Source: DASQZK01 sp963764345
GTDB lineage: Bacteria; Bacteroidota; Bacteroidia; Bacteroidales; GCA-2748055
NCBI GenBank assembly: GCA_963764345.1
Contig: CAVXSF010000002.1
Location: 62,001-126,000 of the forward strand
Direction of reading: 5' to 3'
DNA length: 64,000 nucleotides
The notes beneath the pieces are model-generated. The model was not told where the DNA came from. It made no database searches and was given only the letters and a program-made list of their open reading frames with translations. Shown piece by piece: positions 24,511 to 32,637 of the stretch (position 1 is its first letter; the number at the start of each line of letters is the position of its first letter). Made by a program: the position numbers and the translations under genes.

Positions 24511-25937
24511 ATGGGAGATCCAAGAGGATTTATCAAGATAAAAAAGAAAGAAGCGGGAAACCGTCCTATTACGGAACGTATCACTGATTTCGGGGAAGTT
24601 GAACAGACCCTGAACTCCGAAGACCGCAAATTGCAGGCCTCCCGGTGTATGGATTGCGGCATACCTTTCTGCCACTGGAATTGTCCGGTCGACAACCTTA
24701 TTCCGGAATGGAATGATGCCCTGTACAAGGGAGACTGGAAGAAAGCCATCGACCTGCTTCAGTCTACCAATAATTTCCCTGAATTCACCGGAAGAATTTG
24801 TCCGGCACCCTGTGAACATTCCTGCGTCCTGAATATCGACGGACAGCCTGTGACAATCAGGGAGAATGAAGCAGCCATTGTCGAGCATGCTTTCGCGGAA
24901 GGATACATCAAAGCCAATCCGCCTGAAAAGCGGACCGGCAAAAGGGTGGCTGTGATCGGATCGGGTCCTGCAGGACTGGCCTGTGCCGATCTTATTGAAT
25001 AAAGCCGGACATACCGTAACGCTTTTCGAGAGGGAAGATGCCGTTGGCGGACTTCTCCGCTATGGCATTCCTGATTTCAAGCTGAATAAAGACTTCATCG
25101 ACCGCAGGGTGAAAATTATGGAGGAGGAGGGACTGATCATCAGGACCAATACTGAAGTCGGACAGTGATATCTCCGCCGGGGAACTGATTGATTCGTTTG
25201 ATGCCATCTGCCTGGCCATTGGCGCCATGCAGCCGAGGGATCTGCCTGTGGAAGGACGCGATCTCGACGGCATTCATTTTGCCATGGAATTTCTTACCCA
25301 GCAGAACAAGATCAACCGGGGCATGATATCCCTTATGATGTTCATATCAACGCCAAAGACCGCAATGTGGTGGTGATAGGCGGTGGGGATACAGGTTCCG
25401 ACTGTGTGGGAACAGCCATCCGCCAGGGTGCAAAGTCAGTTACCCAGATCGAAATCCTGCCCAAACCACCGGACACCAGGGCAGATGATAACCCATGGCC
25501 ATACTATGCCAACGTGCTGAAAACCTCCTCCTCACACGAGGAAGGCTGTAACCGGATGTGGAGCCTGGCTACCAGCCAAATTTAATGGTAATCAGCGACG
25601 GGTAAGCAGCATCGAGGTCAATGAGGTGGAATGGATACAGAATGGGTTCTCACGTCCTGAAATGAAGATGATTGAAGGTTCGACCAAAAAGCTGGATGCA
25701 GACCTGGTCCTACTGGCGATGGGTTTTGTTCATCCTGTACACGAAGGACTGCTTGAACAGCTGCAGACGGAAGTGACAGAGCGGAAGAATGTGAAAATTT
25801 CCGGTGAATATCAGACCAATAATCCGAAAGTTTTTGCCGCCGGCGATACCGTGCTGGGTGCCAGCCTTGTAGTCAGGGCAATCGCTTCCGGCCGCCAGGC
25901 AGCTAAAAATATCGATGCATACCTGTCCACAGTTTAA
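24511..25937 (+). CDS. gltD: Glutamate synthase small subunit (several frameshifts)
   Basis: About 475 residues when joined, the normal length. It oxidises NADPH and passes electrons through FAD and two 4Fe-4S clusters to GltB. Cluster ligands: CMDCGIPFCHWNCP and CPAPCEHSC. FAD-binding: VAVIGSGPAGLACA; NADPH-binding: VVVIGGGDTGSDCVGTA; C-terminal FAD motif VFAAGDTVLGASLVVRAIASGRQAA. The frame changes at about 24996 (CADL then LNKAGHTVTLFE), 25163 (TEVG then SDISAGELIDSF), 25320-25335 and 25580; the protein continues in the next frame each time. Starts 29 bases after gltB and is surely in the same transcript. Confidence 0.92.
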
Positions 25938-25961
25938 AATAATGGCAGTCCTCATTTTTCA

Positions 25962-25992
25962 TTTGCATTTTCAAAATATTTCATTATATTTG
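25962..25992 (+). promoter_or_regulatory. Promoter of the trp leader-trpB transcript
   Basis: TTTG at 25962-25965, exactly 19 bases, then TATATTTG at 25985-25992. This is a perfect Bacteroidetes TTTG-N19-TAnnTTTG promoter. The ATG of the leader peptide lies 17 bases after it. Confidence 0.85.
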
Positions 25993-26008
25993 AATCTGAA
26001 TATTGCCT

Positions 26009-26068
26009 ATGAGAACACATTTTACATACAATCGTTGGTGGTGGCGCTTCAAAACTGAAGAGTCGTAA
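26009..26068 (+). CDS. trpL: Tryptophan leader peptide with three consecutive Trp codons
   Basis: ATG at 26009, 19 codons, TAA at 26066-26068: MRTHFTYNRWWWRFKTEES. The three TGG codons at 26036-26044 stand seven codons before the stop. The stop codon itself lies inside the 5' arm of the predicted antiterminator (26062-26073). This is the classic design of ribosome-mediated attenuation: a ribosome stalled on the Trp codons leaves the arm free, while a ribosome that reaches the stop masks it. It precedes a terminator and then trpB. It corresponds in design to the trp leaders described in Bacteroidetes. Confidence 0.9.
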   Translation: MRTHFTYNRWWWRFKTEES

Positions 26069-26135
26069 GCAACGTTTGTGTAAGTAAAAAATAAATACAC
26101 AGAAAAGGCAGGTTGTTTACGACCTGCCTTTTTTT
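26062..26135 (+). terminator. trp attenuator: terminator 26103-26135 and competing antiterminator
   Basis: Terminator stem AAAAGGCAGGT (26103-26113) with ACCTGCCTTTT (26122-26132), then T residues. Antiterminator: GTCGTAAGCAAC (26062-26073) pairs with GTTGTTTACGAC (26112-26123) over 12 bases with one G-U pair; this second strand covers the whole terminator loop and the top of both arms, so the two cannot form together without a strained pseudoknot. Expected result: read-through into trpB only when charged Trp-tRNA is scarce. Confidence 0.85.
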
Positions 26136-26186
26136 ATGTCCATAATTTCTAACGAGTCATTAGTTTAACCTATAAAAAAGCAAATC

Positions 26187-27552
26187 ATGAGTAACGCCTC
26201 TAAAATTTTCCTCGATGAAAAGGACATGCCGCGGCAGTGGTATAACCTGACGGCCGATATGCCAAATAAACCATTGCCACCGCTCCATCCCGGTACAAAA
26301 CAGCCGATCGGACCCCAGGATCTTGCCGCTCTGTTCCCCATGGAACTGATCAAACAGGAAGTCTCAACCGAGCAGATATATCGATATTCCCGACGAAGTC
26401 AGGGATATCTATAAGATATGGCGTCCTTCACCGCTTCACAGGGCTTATAATCTAGAGAAATATCTCGATGCACCGGTGAAGATCTATTATAAGAATGAAT
26501 CAGTCAGTCCTGCAGGATCGCATAAGCCCAATACTGCTGTTGCCCAGGCTTATTACAATTACAAAGAAGGTGTAAAGCGGATTACCACGGAAACAGGTGC
26601 CGGACAGTGGGGGAGTGCACTGGCTTTTGCCACCCAGCATTTCAATATCGACCTGAGGGTGTTTATGGTGAAGATCAGCTATATGCAGAAACCCTACCGG
26701 AAATCGATGATGAATGTCTGGAATGCAAATGTGGTGCCTTCACCAAGCAACCTGACAGATGCCGGCCGGCAGATTCTGGCCTCTGACCCTGATTCTCCGG
26801 GAAGCCTTGGCATCGCTATCTCCGAAGCTGTCGAAATGGCAATGAAAGAACCCGATACCAGGTACTCACTGGGCAGTGTGCTCAATCACGTATTGCTCCA
26901 TCAGACGATCATCGGTCTGGAAGCCCAGAAACAAATGGAAATGGCAGATTCTTATCCCGATATTGTTATCGGCTGTTTTGGTGGTGGCTCCAACTTTGCC
27001 GGGATCTCCTTCCCCTTCCTCGGAGAGAATTTCAGGGATGGAAAGAAAACCCGTATCATTGCCGTTGAACCGGCCTCCTGTCCGAAACTCACCCGTGGTA
27101 AATTCCAGTACGATTTTGGTGATACGGTAGGGCTTACCCCGCTGCTGCCTATGTTCACACTCGGACATAATTTCGTTCCGGCCAAGATCCATGCCGGCGG
27201 ACTGAGATATCACGGTGCAGGCTCTATCGTCAGCCAGCTGCTGAAAGACCAGCTGATTGAAGCACAGTCGGTAAAACAGCTGGAGACGTTCAAGGCCGGG
27301 CTGATCTTTGCCAGGACGGAAGGCATCATTCCGGCTCCGGAAACCAGTCATGCCATTGCTGCAGTGATCCGCGAAGCCGAAAAGGCTAAAAAAGAAGGTA
27401 CCCCCAAAACCATCCTTTTCAATTATTCCGGTCACGGTCTCATCGACCTGGCAGCCTACGACAAATATTTCAGCGGCGAACTTGAAGATCATGAAGTGAC
27501 GGATGAGGAAATCAGAAAAAGCCTCAGTGAACTGGAATCCATACTCCCTTAA
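26187..27552 (+). CDS. trpB: Tryptophan synthase beta-like enzyme, TrpB2 type (one frameshift)
   Basis: About 454 residues; converts serine and indole (or indole from another source) to tryptophan with PLP in the cytoplasm. The long N-terminus (FLDEKDMPRQWYNLTADMP) and length mark the TrpB2 type that often works without TrpA. PLP Lys is in AGSHKPNTA (codon 26524-26526), the catalytic Glu in TETGAGQWG, phosphate loop in GCFGGGSNFAG. The frame changes near 26373: EVSTEQ continues as YIDIPDEVRDIYKIWRPSPL after skipping one base. No trpA or other trp gene is next to it. Expression is controlled by the leader and attenuator just upstream. Ends before a strong terminator. Confidence 0.93.
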
Positions 27553-27621
27553 ATACTTAGTATCTCGGCTCTCCGGAAAAACCACAAGATATCCTCCTAT
27601 CGTTTTCCTCACAGCTAATAT

Positions 27622-27658
27622 AAAAAAGGCCGTCTCCTTTCGGAAGACGGCCTTTTTT
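27622..27658. terminator. Terminator after trpB (bidirectional form)
   Basis: AAAAAAGGCCGTCT (27622-27635) pairs with AGACGGCCTTTTTT (27645-27658). A-tract before and T-tract after, so it can stop transcription from both sides. Confidence 0.9.
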
Positions 27659-27740
27659 CATCGATTTATGGTTATTCAGGTCGGGGTAGCATCAAATAAG
27701 ATTCACTTTTATACGAAAAGTTCATGAATTCAGGGCAGAG

Positions 27741-27761
27741 AGACAGGGAATTACCCTGTCT
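27741..27761. other. Hairpin downstream of amt
   Basis: AGACAGGG, loop AATTA, CCCTGTCT: a perfect 8-bp stem just after the amt stop. No T-tract follows on the minus strand, so it may stabilise the amt mRNA end or act as a weak terminator. Confidence 0.5.
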
Positions 27762-27777
27762 GCTCAGTCCCGGTTTT

Positions 27778-29043
27778 TTACATGTTATAACTGGTTTCTC
27801 CGTGTTCGTACAGATCCAGTCCTTCTTCCTCAATGGTGCGGGAAACCCGGATTCCCAGAGTATATTTCAGGATGATGAACAGGATGAAACCGGTACCCAT
27901 GGCCCATGCTGCCACTGAAAGAACGCCTATGATCTGCGATACGAGAAGGTCGGTACCTCCGCCGTAGAACAGTCCGCCTTCGGTGGCAAACAGTCCTACC
28001 AGGATCGTTCCCGTAGCTCCGGCAAAACCATGTACCGAAACAGCACCTACCGGATCGTCCACTTTCAGGATACGGTCGACAAAAGGAACAGCCAGGAGCA
28101 GGACCGTGCCGGCGATGACACCGATCATAATGGCTCCCCCGGGAGACACTGCGTCACATCCGGCTGTGATTCCCACCAGTCCGGCCAGGGCTCCGTTGAG
28201 CGTAAGGCTGAGTCCCGGGCGTTTATAAATAAGCCATGTTCCGAAAAGTGTGGTGAGGGCTCCGGCACATGCAGCCAGGTTGGTGGTGACGGCGATGTGC
28301 GAATAGCTTGTGCATTGTATTTCACCCGATGCTGCCAGCTGTGATCCGGCGTTAAAACCGAACCATCCAAACCAGAGAATGAATACACCCAGCGCACCAA
28401 TGGTGAGGTTATGTCCCGGAATAGCCCTTGGTTTACCATTCTTTCCATATTTCCCGATCCTCGGGCCAACCAGCCAGGCGCCCATCAGACCTACCCAGGC
28501 ACCGACAGAATGGACGGCCGTCGATCCGGCAAAATCATGGAATGGTGTCTCCATCTGGGACAACCAGCCACCACCCCAGATCCAGTGCCCGGAGATAGGA
28601 TAGATCACGGCGCTGATGACCAGTGAAAAAATCAGGTAGGCGGAAAAGTTGGTCCGTTCTGCCATAGCTCCTGAGACAATGGTTGCTGCAGTGGCGGCAA
28701 ATACTGTCTGGAACATCAGGCTGGCCATCCCTGGTATGCCGTTAATACTGTTGTCGTTATAGAAAAGGGAAACTTTCCCGACAATTCCACCCAGGTCTTT
28801 TCCATACATGAGTGTATATCCCAGGATCCAGAAGATGATGGAGCCGATCATGAAATCGGAGAAGTTCTTCATCAGGATGTTTGCTGTGTTTTTCGACCTC
28901 GTAAAGCCTGCTTCAACCATCGCAAAACCAGGTTGCATGAACATGACCAGGAAGGCAGTTACTAAGACCCAGATGGTATCCACTGAAACGGTCAGTCCGG
29001 ATACCGCATCAGCAATCGTTATGTATAAAGTATTTATTTCCAT
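27778..29043 (-). CDS. amt: Ammonium transporter
   Basis: 421-residue inner-membrane channel for ammonium with about 11 membrane segments. Family motifs: VTAFLVMFMQPGFAMVEAGF at the N-terminus, DFAGSTAVHSVGAWVGLMGA in the pore region, LWFGWFGFNAGS, and GAVSVHGFAGATGTILVGLF with the pore His. The C-terminal tail DLYEHGETSY is the one that contacts PII proteins. It starts 20 bases after the PII gene, in one operon; PII normally plugs Amt when nitrogen is plentiful. Normal length and no oddity. Confidence 0.96.
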   Translation of the reverse strand: MEINTLYITIADAVSGLTVSVDTIWVLVTAFLVMFMQPGFAMVEAGFTRSKNTANILMKNFSDFMIGSIIFWILGYTLMYGKDLGGIVGKVSLFYNDNSINGIPGMASLMFQTVFAATAATIVSGAMAERTNFSAYLIFSLVISAVIYPISGHWIWGGGWLSQMETPFHDFAGSTAVHSVGAWVGLMGAWLVGPRIGKYGKNGKPRAIPGHNLTIGALGVFILWFGWFGFNAGSQLAASGEIQCTSYSHIAVTTNLAACAGALTTLFGTWLIYKRPGLSLTLNGALAGLVGITAGCDAVSPGGAIMIGVIAGTVLLLAVPFVDRILKVDDPVGAVSVHGFAGATGTILVGLFATEGGLFYGGGTDLLVSQIIGVLSVAAWAMGTGFILFIILKYTLGIRVSRTIEEEGLDLYEHGETSYNM

Positions 29044-29063
29044 AATGTTTGAGGTTTTTCAGG

Positions 29064-29411
29064 TTAGTCTTTAATGTACAGGGATTCGTCCCCCTTTTCT
29101 CCTGTCCGGATCCGGTAGCTCTCCTTAATGTCGGAGACGAAGACCTTCCCGTCACCAATCTCTCCGCTCCAGGCTGATTTCAGAATGGAATCGATGGTTT
29201 TTGTCAGGTTGATATCCCTGACCACAATAGAGAGCAGAACTCTTTCAATGGTGCCGGTGTCGTAAGAAATGCCGCGGTAAACACGGCTTTCACGGGCCTG
29301 CCCCACACCCCTCACTTCCCAGAACGAAAAGAATTCAATACCCACATCATTGAGGGCTTCCTTGACGTCCTCAAATCTTGTTTTTCTGATAATGGCTTCA
29401 ATTTTTTTCAT
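29064..29411 (-). CDS. glnK: Nitrogen regulatory protein PII (GlnB/GlnK type)
   Basis: 115 residues, a trimeric cytoplasmic sensor of 2-oxoglutarate and ATP/ADP. N-terminus MKKIEAIIRKTRFEDVKEAL, GVGQ before the T-loop, T-loop sequence around SRVYRGISYDT, and the conserved SGEIGDGKVFVSDIKESYRIRTGEKG in the B and C loops. The T-loop differs from the enterobacterial QKGxxxxYRG pattern, as in other Bacteroidetes Amt-linked PII proteins. Its place directly before amt argues for the GlnK role of controlling Amt. Whether the T-loop is uridylylated cannot be told. Confidence 0.93.
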   Translation of the reverse strand: MKKIEAIIRKTRFEDVKEALNDVGIEFFSFWEVRGVGQARESRVYRGISYDTGTIERVLLSIVVRDINLTKTIDSILKSAWSGEIGDGKVFVSDIKESYRIRTGEKGDESLYIKD

Positions 29412-29506
29412 ATTTCTTCTTATTAAGGTTTCATTTGCCGGTGATGCAATTCCATATTATGCCAGTCATGAAAGGCAAAAATTCAGTCACCGGTTGGATT
29501 CGTGTT

Positions 29507-30272
29507 TTACAGGGAAATAGAGAAAACAACATAAATATTTTCAGCTTCGGGATTAAAGATCAGCGACGTGGAAACCGGAAGAGAAAAGCTGTCGGTGATC
29601 TTCAGGGTCTTTGAAACTTTGGTTCCGAGGTTAATGATCCCGGCCGAATTATTACCGTACCAGCCTATTGCACCGTTCTGCTCATCCGGATCATCCAGGG
29701 CTGCACCCATGAAAACTGAAATATCCGTTTCTGACACAGTATGGGAGTAGCCCAGCTCAAGGTACTTTGCATGGTAAGCATTCCCTTTGGCATTTATCCC
29801 GTCGGCTCCGTAAACATTGATGGCAAAGAGCACCGTCAAAGGGAAATTTTCCGTGCCGTTGAAACTGGCCATGGCTTCAAATGTGTGTCCGGTTGTTTTG
29901 TTTTTGTAATTGAAATACCCATCCCTTGCTAAGGCACTGGTCGGATGGGAAATAATAATCGGTGACACCTACCGTGAACAAATCTGCGACCTCGTAATTC
30001 AGGTACAGATCAGCTTCAGCTCCTGTGGAGATGCCACCCACTGATTGAGAAGCCCAGGTACCAAGAGTAAGTCCGGTATTCCCAAATGCATATTCGAGGT
30101 AGGGTTGAATGTGTGGAGAGGGTCCTCCAAAATCAACGCCTCTCCAGATATACCTGCTTACCAGATCGGCGCCCATCGAAAAGTTTGAAGTCTTATCCTG
30201 GGCGCTAATTCCCACACTTACGGCTAACGCGATAGCTAAAAGGGCCATGCCCTTTACAATTTTTGCTTTCAT
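29507..30272 (-). CDS. Outer-membrane beta-barrel protein, TorF-like putative porin (one frameshift)
   Basis: About 254 residues across one frame change near 29935. Signal peptide MKAKIVKGMALLAIALAVSVGISAQ. It then reads SNFSMGADLVSRYIWRGVDFGGPSPHIQPYLEYAFG, a signature of the TorF family barrel proteins, and ends in a strand with terminal hydrophobic residue (IYVVFSISL). The first frame derails after VTDYYFPSDQ; the second continues ALARDGYFNYKNKTTGHTFE. Located 95 bases before glnK and amt on the same strand, so it may be induced with them under nitrogen limitation and pass small nitrogen compounds. This link is inferred. Confidence 0.8.
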
Positions 30273-30309
30273 CTTTTAAAGTTTAAGTTAATAATAGGGG
30301 GTCACACTG

Positions 30310-30340
30310 CAAAAATAGAATAAATATTTTAAAAAGCAAC
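30310..30340 (-). promoter_or_regulatory. Probable promoter of the porin-glnK-amt operon
   Basis: On the minus strand: GTTG (30340-30337), 19 bases, TATTTTTG (30317-30310). This matches TTTG-N19-TAnnTTTG with one mismatch and lies about 40 bases before the ATG at 30272. A second TATTTTTG stands at 30431-30424. Confidence 0.6.
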
Positions 30341-30598
30341 AATTAAAAGGGGGGTAACATCGTAAAACATTAAAAAATATTTTGACTGTAGCTAAAAATA
30401 AGGGGGGTGCATATTAAAATATGCAAAAATATATTTTTCAGACAGCTGATTTTAAGGAGAAGAAGTACGGCTATTAAAAAGAGAGAAGTCCGCCATGAAT
30501 ATATGGCAGGCGGATCGCCGGGATACTAAAAGGAAGTCAGGATTGAGGCTTTCCAAAAAGTCCTCATATAATAAACTTGAGTTTTAAATTATAACTGC
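30341..30598. other. Intergenic region, AT-rich
   Basis: A- and G-run-rich stretch upstream of the porin gene; apart from the second TATTTTTG at 30424-30431 (minus) I see no gene or hairpin. Confidence 0.4.
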
Positions 30599-31080
30599 CC
30601 TTCAGCTGCGCTCAGCGACCGCCCTTCGGCTACGCTCAGGGACCGTAGGACTACGCAATAGACGTTACGCGCTTCGGCTGCGCTCAGCGACCGCCCTTCG
30701 GCTACGCTCAGGGACCGTAGGACTACACAATAGACGTTACACCCTTCGGCTACGCTCAGGGACCGTGGGACTACACAATAGACGTTACACGCTTCGGCTG
30801 CGCTCAGCGACCGTAGGAAAGCTTCTACAAGATAATAACCCTTCGGCTACGCTCAGGGACCGAAGGATCTTTTTTACTAGACGATTATTTCGACTCCGCT
30901 CAATAATTTTCTAAAACGCAAACCCTGACCGTAGCAGAAGGTGGTCCCTGAGCACAGCCGACCTTGAATCTCCACTCTCCACTCTCCAATCCCCAACCTC
31001 CAATCCCCACTCTCCACTCTCCAATCTCCAATCCCCAACTCCCCACTCTCCACTCTCCACTCTCCAATCCCCACTTCCTA
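30599..31080. repeat. Repeat island 3: CTTCGGCT-CGCTCAG lattice and CTCCACTCTCCAATCCCC runs
   Basis: Seven copies of a 22-base motif (CTTCGGCTACGCTCAGGGAC and CTTCGGCTGCGCTCAGCGAC forms) begin at 30600, 30624, 30672, 30696, 30744, 30792 and 30841, so steps are 24 or 48 bases. The 48-base steps contain a spacer GTAGGACTACACAATAGACG. An eighth copy is inverted at about 30941-30964. From 30964 to 31080 short CTCCACTCTCCAATCCCC repeats follow up to the end of the GH29 gene. Confidence 0.85.
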
Positions 31081-31085
31081 ATATC

Positions 31086-32390
31086 TCAGACATCCAGTTC
31101 AATCACCATATCGATCTGTGACGGATGTTTCGGTGGAAATTCAAGAAGGATCTTTTCTTTGTCCTGGCTGTATTTCACCTTCCGGTCGGTACCGAAAATT
31201 CTGGCTCCATGGATTTTTTGGGTCATGGGCGGAAGTACCAGTACGGGATCGTTCCAATCGAGTAAGTGAATAAAGATCCTGTTATCTTTTTGTGTGGACA
31301 CACCCCATGGTCTGGGTTCAAACGGACCACCGCGCGTACCATAAATGGTTTCACCGTATTCCGACATCCATTTCCCCATGGTTTTAAGGATCTCAATATG
31401 TTCGGGGCGGATATTCCCATCAGGCATCGGACCTGTATTCAGAAGGAAGTTACTGTTATACCCGGCAGCCTTTATCAGGTAACGGATGAGATCTTCAGCA
31501 CTTTTTGGTTTTTTATCGTAGATGCTGAATCCCCATGAGCCGTTACCGCTCATGGTTTCGCAGGTCTCGAGCGGCAGGCGGCTGATAGCCTGATCGGAAG
31601 CCCAGCCGGTGGTGTTTTTACCCGGAAGGTCCTTTTCGAACATCTGGAAATCTTCTCCTTCGAAGGGCACAGCATGATGATTGTTTCCAACAAGGCAACC
31701 AGGCTGAAGATCATGGATCAGATTGTAGGTTTTTTCCAGCTGCCAGTCGGCATCACGCTTATCCCACAACCCGTCGAACCAGATCCCGCTGACTTCACCG
31801 TAATTGGTCAGTAACTCACGAAGCTGCTCATTCATGTAATCGATGTATTTCGGGAAATCCCTCTGATCACTTCTGCCCGTGTAACTGCCACCGGTAGTGC
31901 CTCCTGCATAGAAATCGGGATTATGCCAGTCGAGCTGGCTGTAATAGAAGAAGATTTTAATACCCTGTTTATGACATTCGTCTGCCAGCATTTTCAGGAC
32001 ATCCTTCCCGTAAGGGGTACGGTCCACGATATCATAATCCGAAATTTTGGAGTCAAACATGGCAAAGCCATCGTGATGCTTTGAAGTAATAACAATGTAT
32101 TTCATCCCGGCTTCCTTCACGAGTTTTACCCATGCAGCCGGATCATAATGGACCGGGTAGAAAAAACCGGGAAGCTTTTCGTATTGTTTGATCGGGATCT
32201 CCGTATTGTTCATCACCCATTCACCATTCCCCAGGATACTGTATACGCCCCAGTGGATAAACAGTCCGAATTTTGCATCCTGAAACCATTCCCGGGTTTC
32301 AAGATTTTCCTTGCCAGGCATGTAGCCGTTCTGTCCTTTGACGAGTGGGAAAAAAGCCAGGATCAGAAGGAGTAAGGTCAGTTTTTTCAT
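31086..32390 (-). CDS. GH29 alpha-L-fucosidase
   Basis: 434 residues with signal peptide MKKLTLLLLILAFFPLVKGQ, so exported. GH29 enzymes release alpha-linked L-fucose by a retaining mechanism. Visible signatures: FGLFIHWGVYSILGNGEW, YIVITSKHHDGFAMFDS (substrate-binding His pair), and the nucleophile Asp206 in GIWFDGLWD. CETMSGNGSWGFS fits the region carrying the acid/base in subfamily A. A C-terminal beta-sandwich is present. Length is normal. It is a single gene flanked by repeats and an intergenic gap; fucose-containing substrates could be plant xyloglucan, algal fucan or mucin type, which sequence does not resolve. Confidence 0.94.
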   Translation of the reverse strand: MKKLTLLLLILAFFPLVKGQNGYMPGKENLETREWFQDAKFGLFIHWGVYSILGNGEWVMNNTEIPIKQYEKLPGFFYPVHYDPAAWVKLVKEAGMKYIVITSKHHDGFAMFDSKISDYDIVDRTPYGKDVLKMLADECHKQGIKIFFYYSQLDWHNPDFYAGGTTGGSYTGRSDQRDFPKYIDYMNEQLRELLTNYGEVSGIWFDGLWDKRDADWQLEKTYNLIHDLQPGCLVGNNHHAVPFEGEDFQMFEKDLPGKNTTGWASDQAISRLPLETCETMSGNGSWGFSIYDKKPKSAEDLIRYLIKAAGYNSNFLLNTGPMPDGNIRPEHIEILKTMGKWMSEYGETIYGTRGGPFEPRPWGVSTQKDNRIFIHLLDWNDPVLVLPPMTQKIHGARIFGTDRKVKYSQDKEKILLEFPPKHPSQIDMVIELDV

Positions 32391-32637
32391 AGCTGTAGTT
32401 TGAATATGTTATGAGTCAATCAGGACTCCGATATTCAGATCATCAGATATTGCCGGTTGTCCTTCGCCTCACCGGTTCTCAGCTTATTCCATACCGGTTG
32501 GCATGAAACGATTAGCCGGCATAAAAATCCAGGGCTCTGAAGGTTAGTAATGATCCCTTGAAAATACAATTAAAAAATCTTACAGTAAACAATTCTGGCG
32601 TTTTTTTCTATATTTGTTGAGGTCCAATCCATGTTGA
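32391..32637. other. Divergent intergenic region
   Basis: Gap between the divergent fucosidase and carbamoyltransferase genes. TATATTTG at 32609-32616 is a likely -7 element for the carbamoyltransferase; no TTTG at -33. No small gene seen. Confidence 0.4.

Noticed and set aside
24996..25002. gltD as a pseudogene
   Set aside because: All functional motifs are preserved after each break and gltB and trpB show the same pattern; decay would also give substitutions in the motifs.
30599..30965. Integron attC or phage attachment site array
   Set aside because: No integrase, no cassette ORFs and motif spacing is too short.
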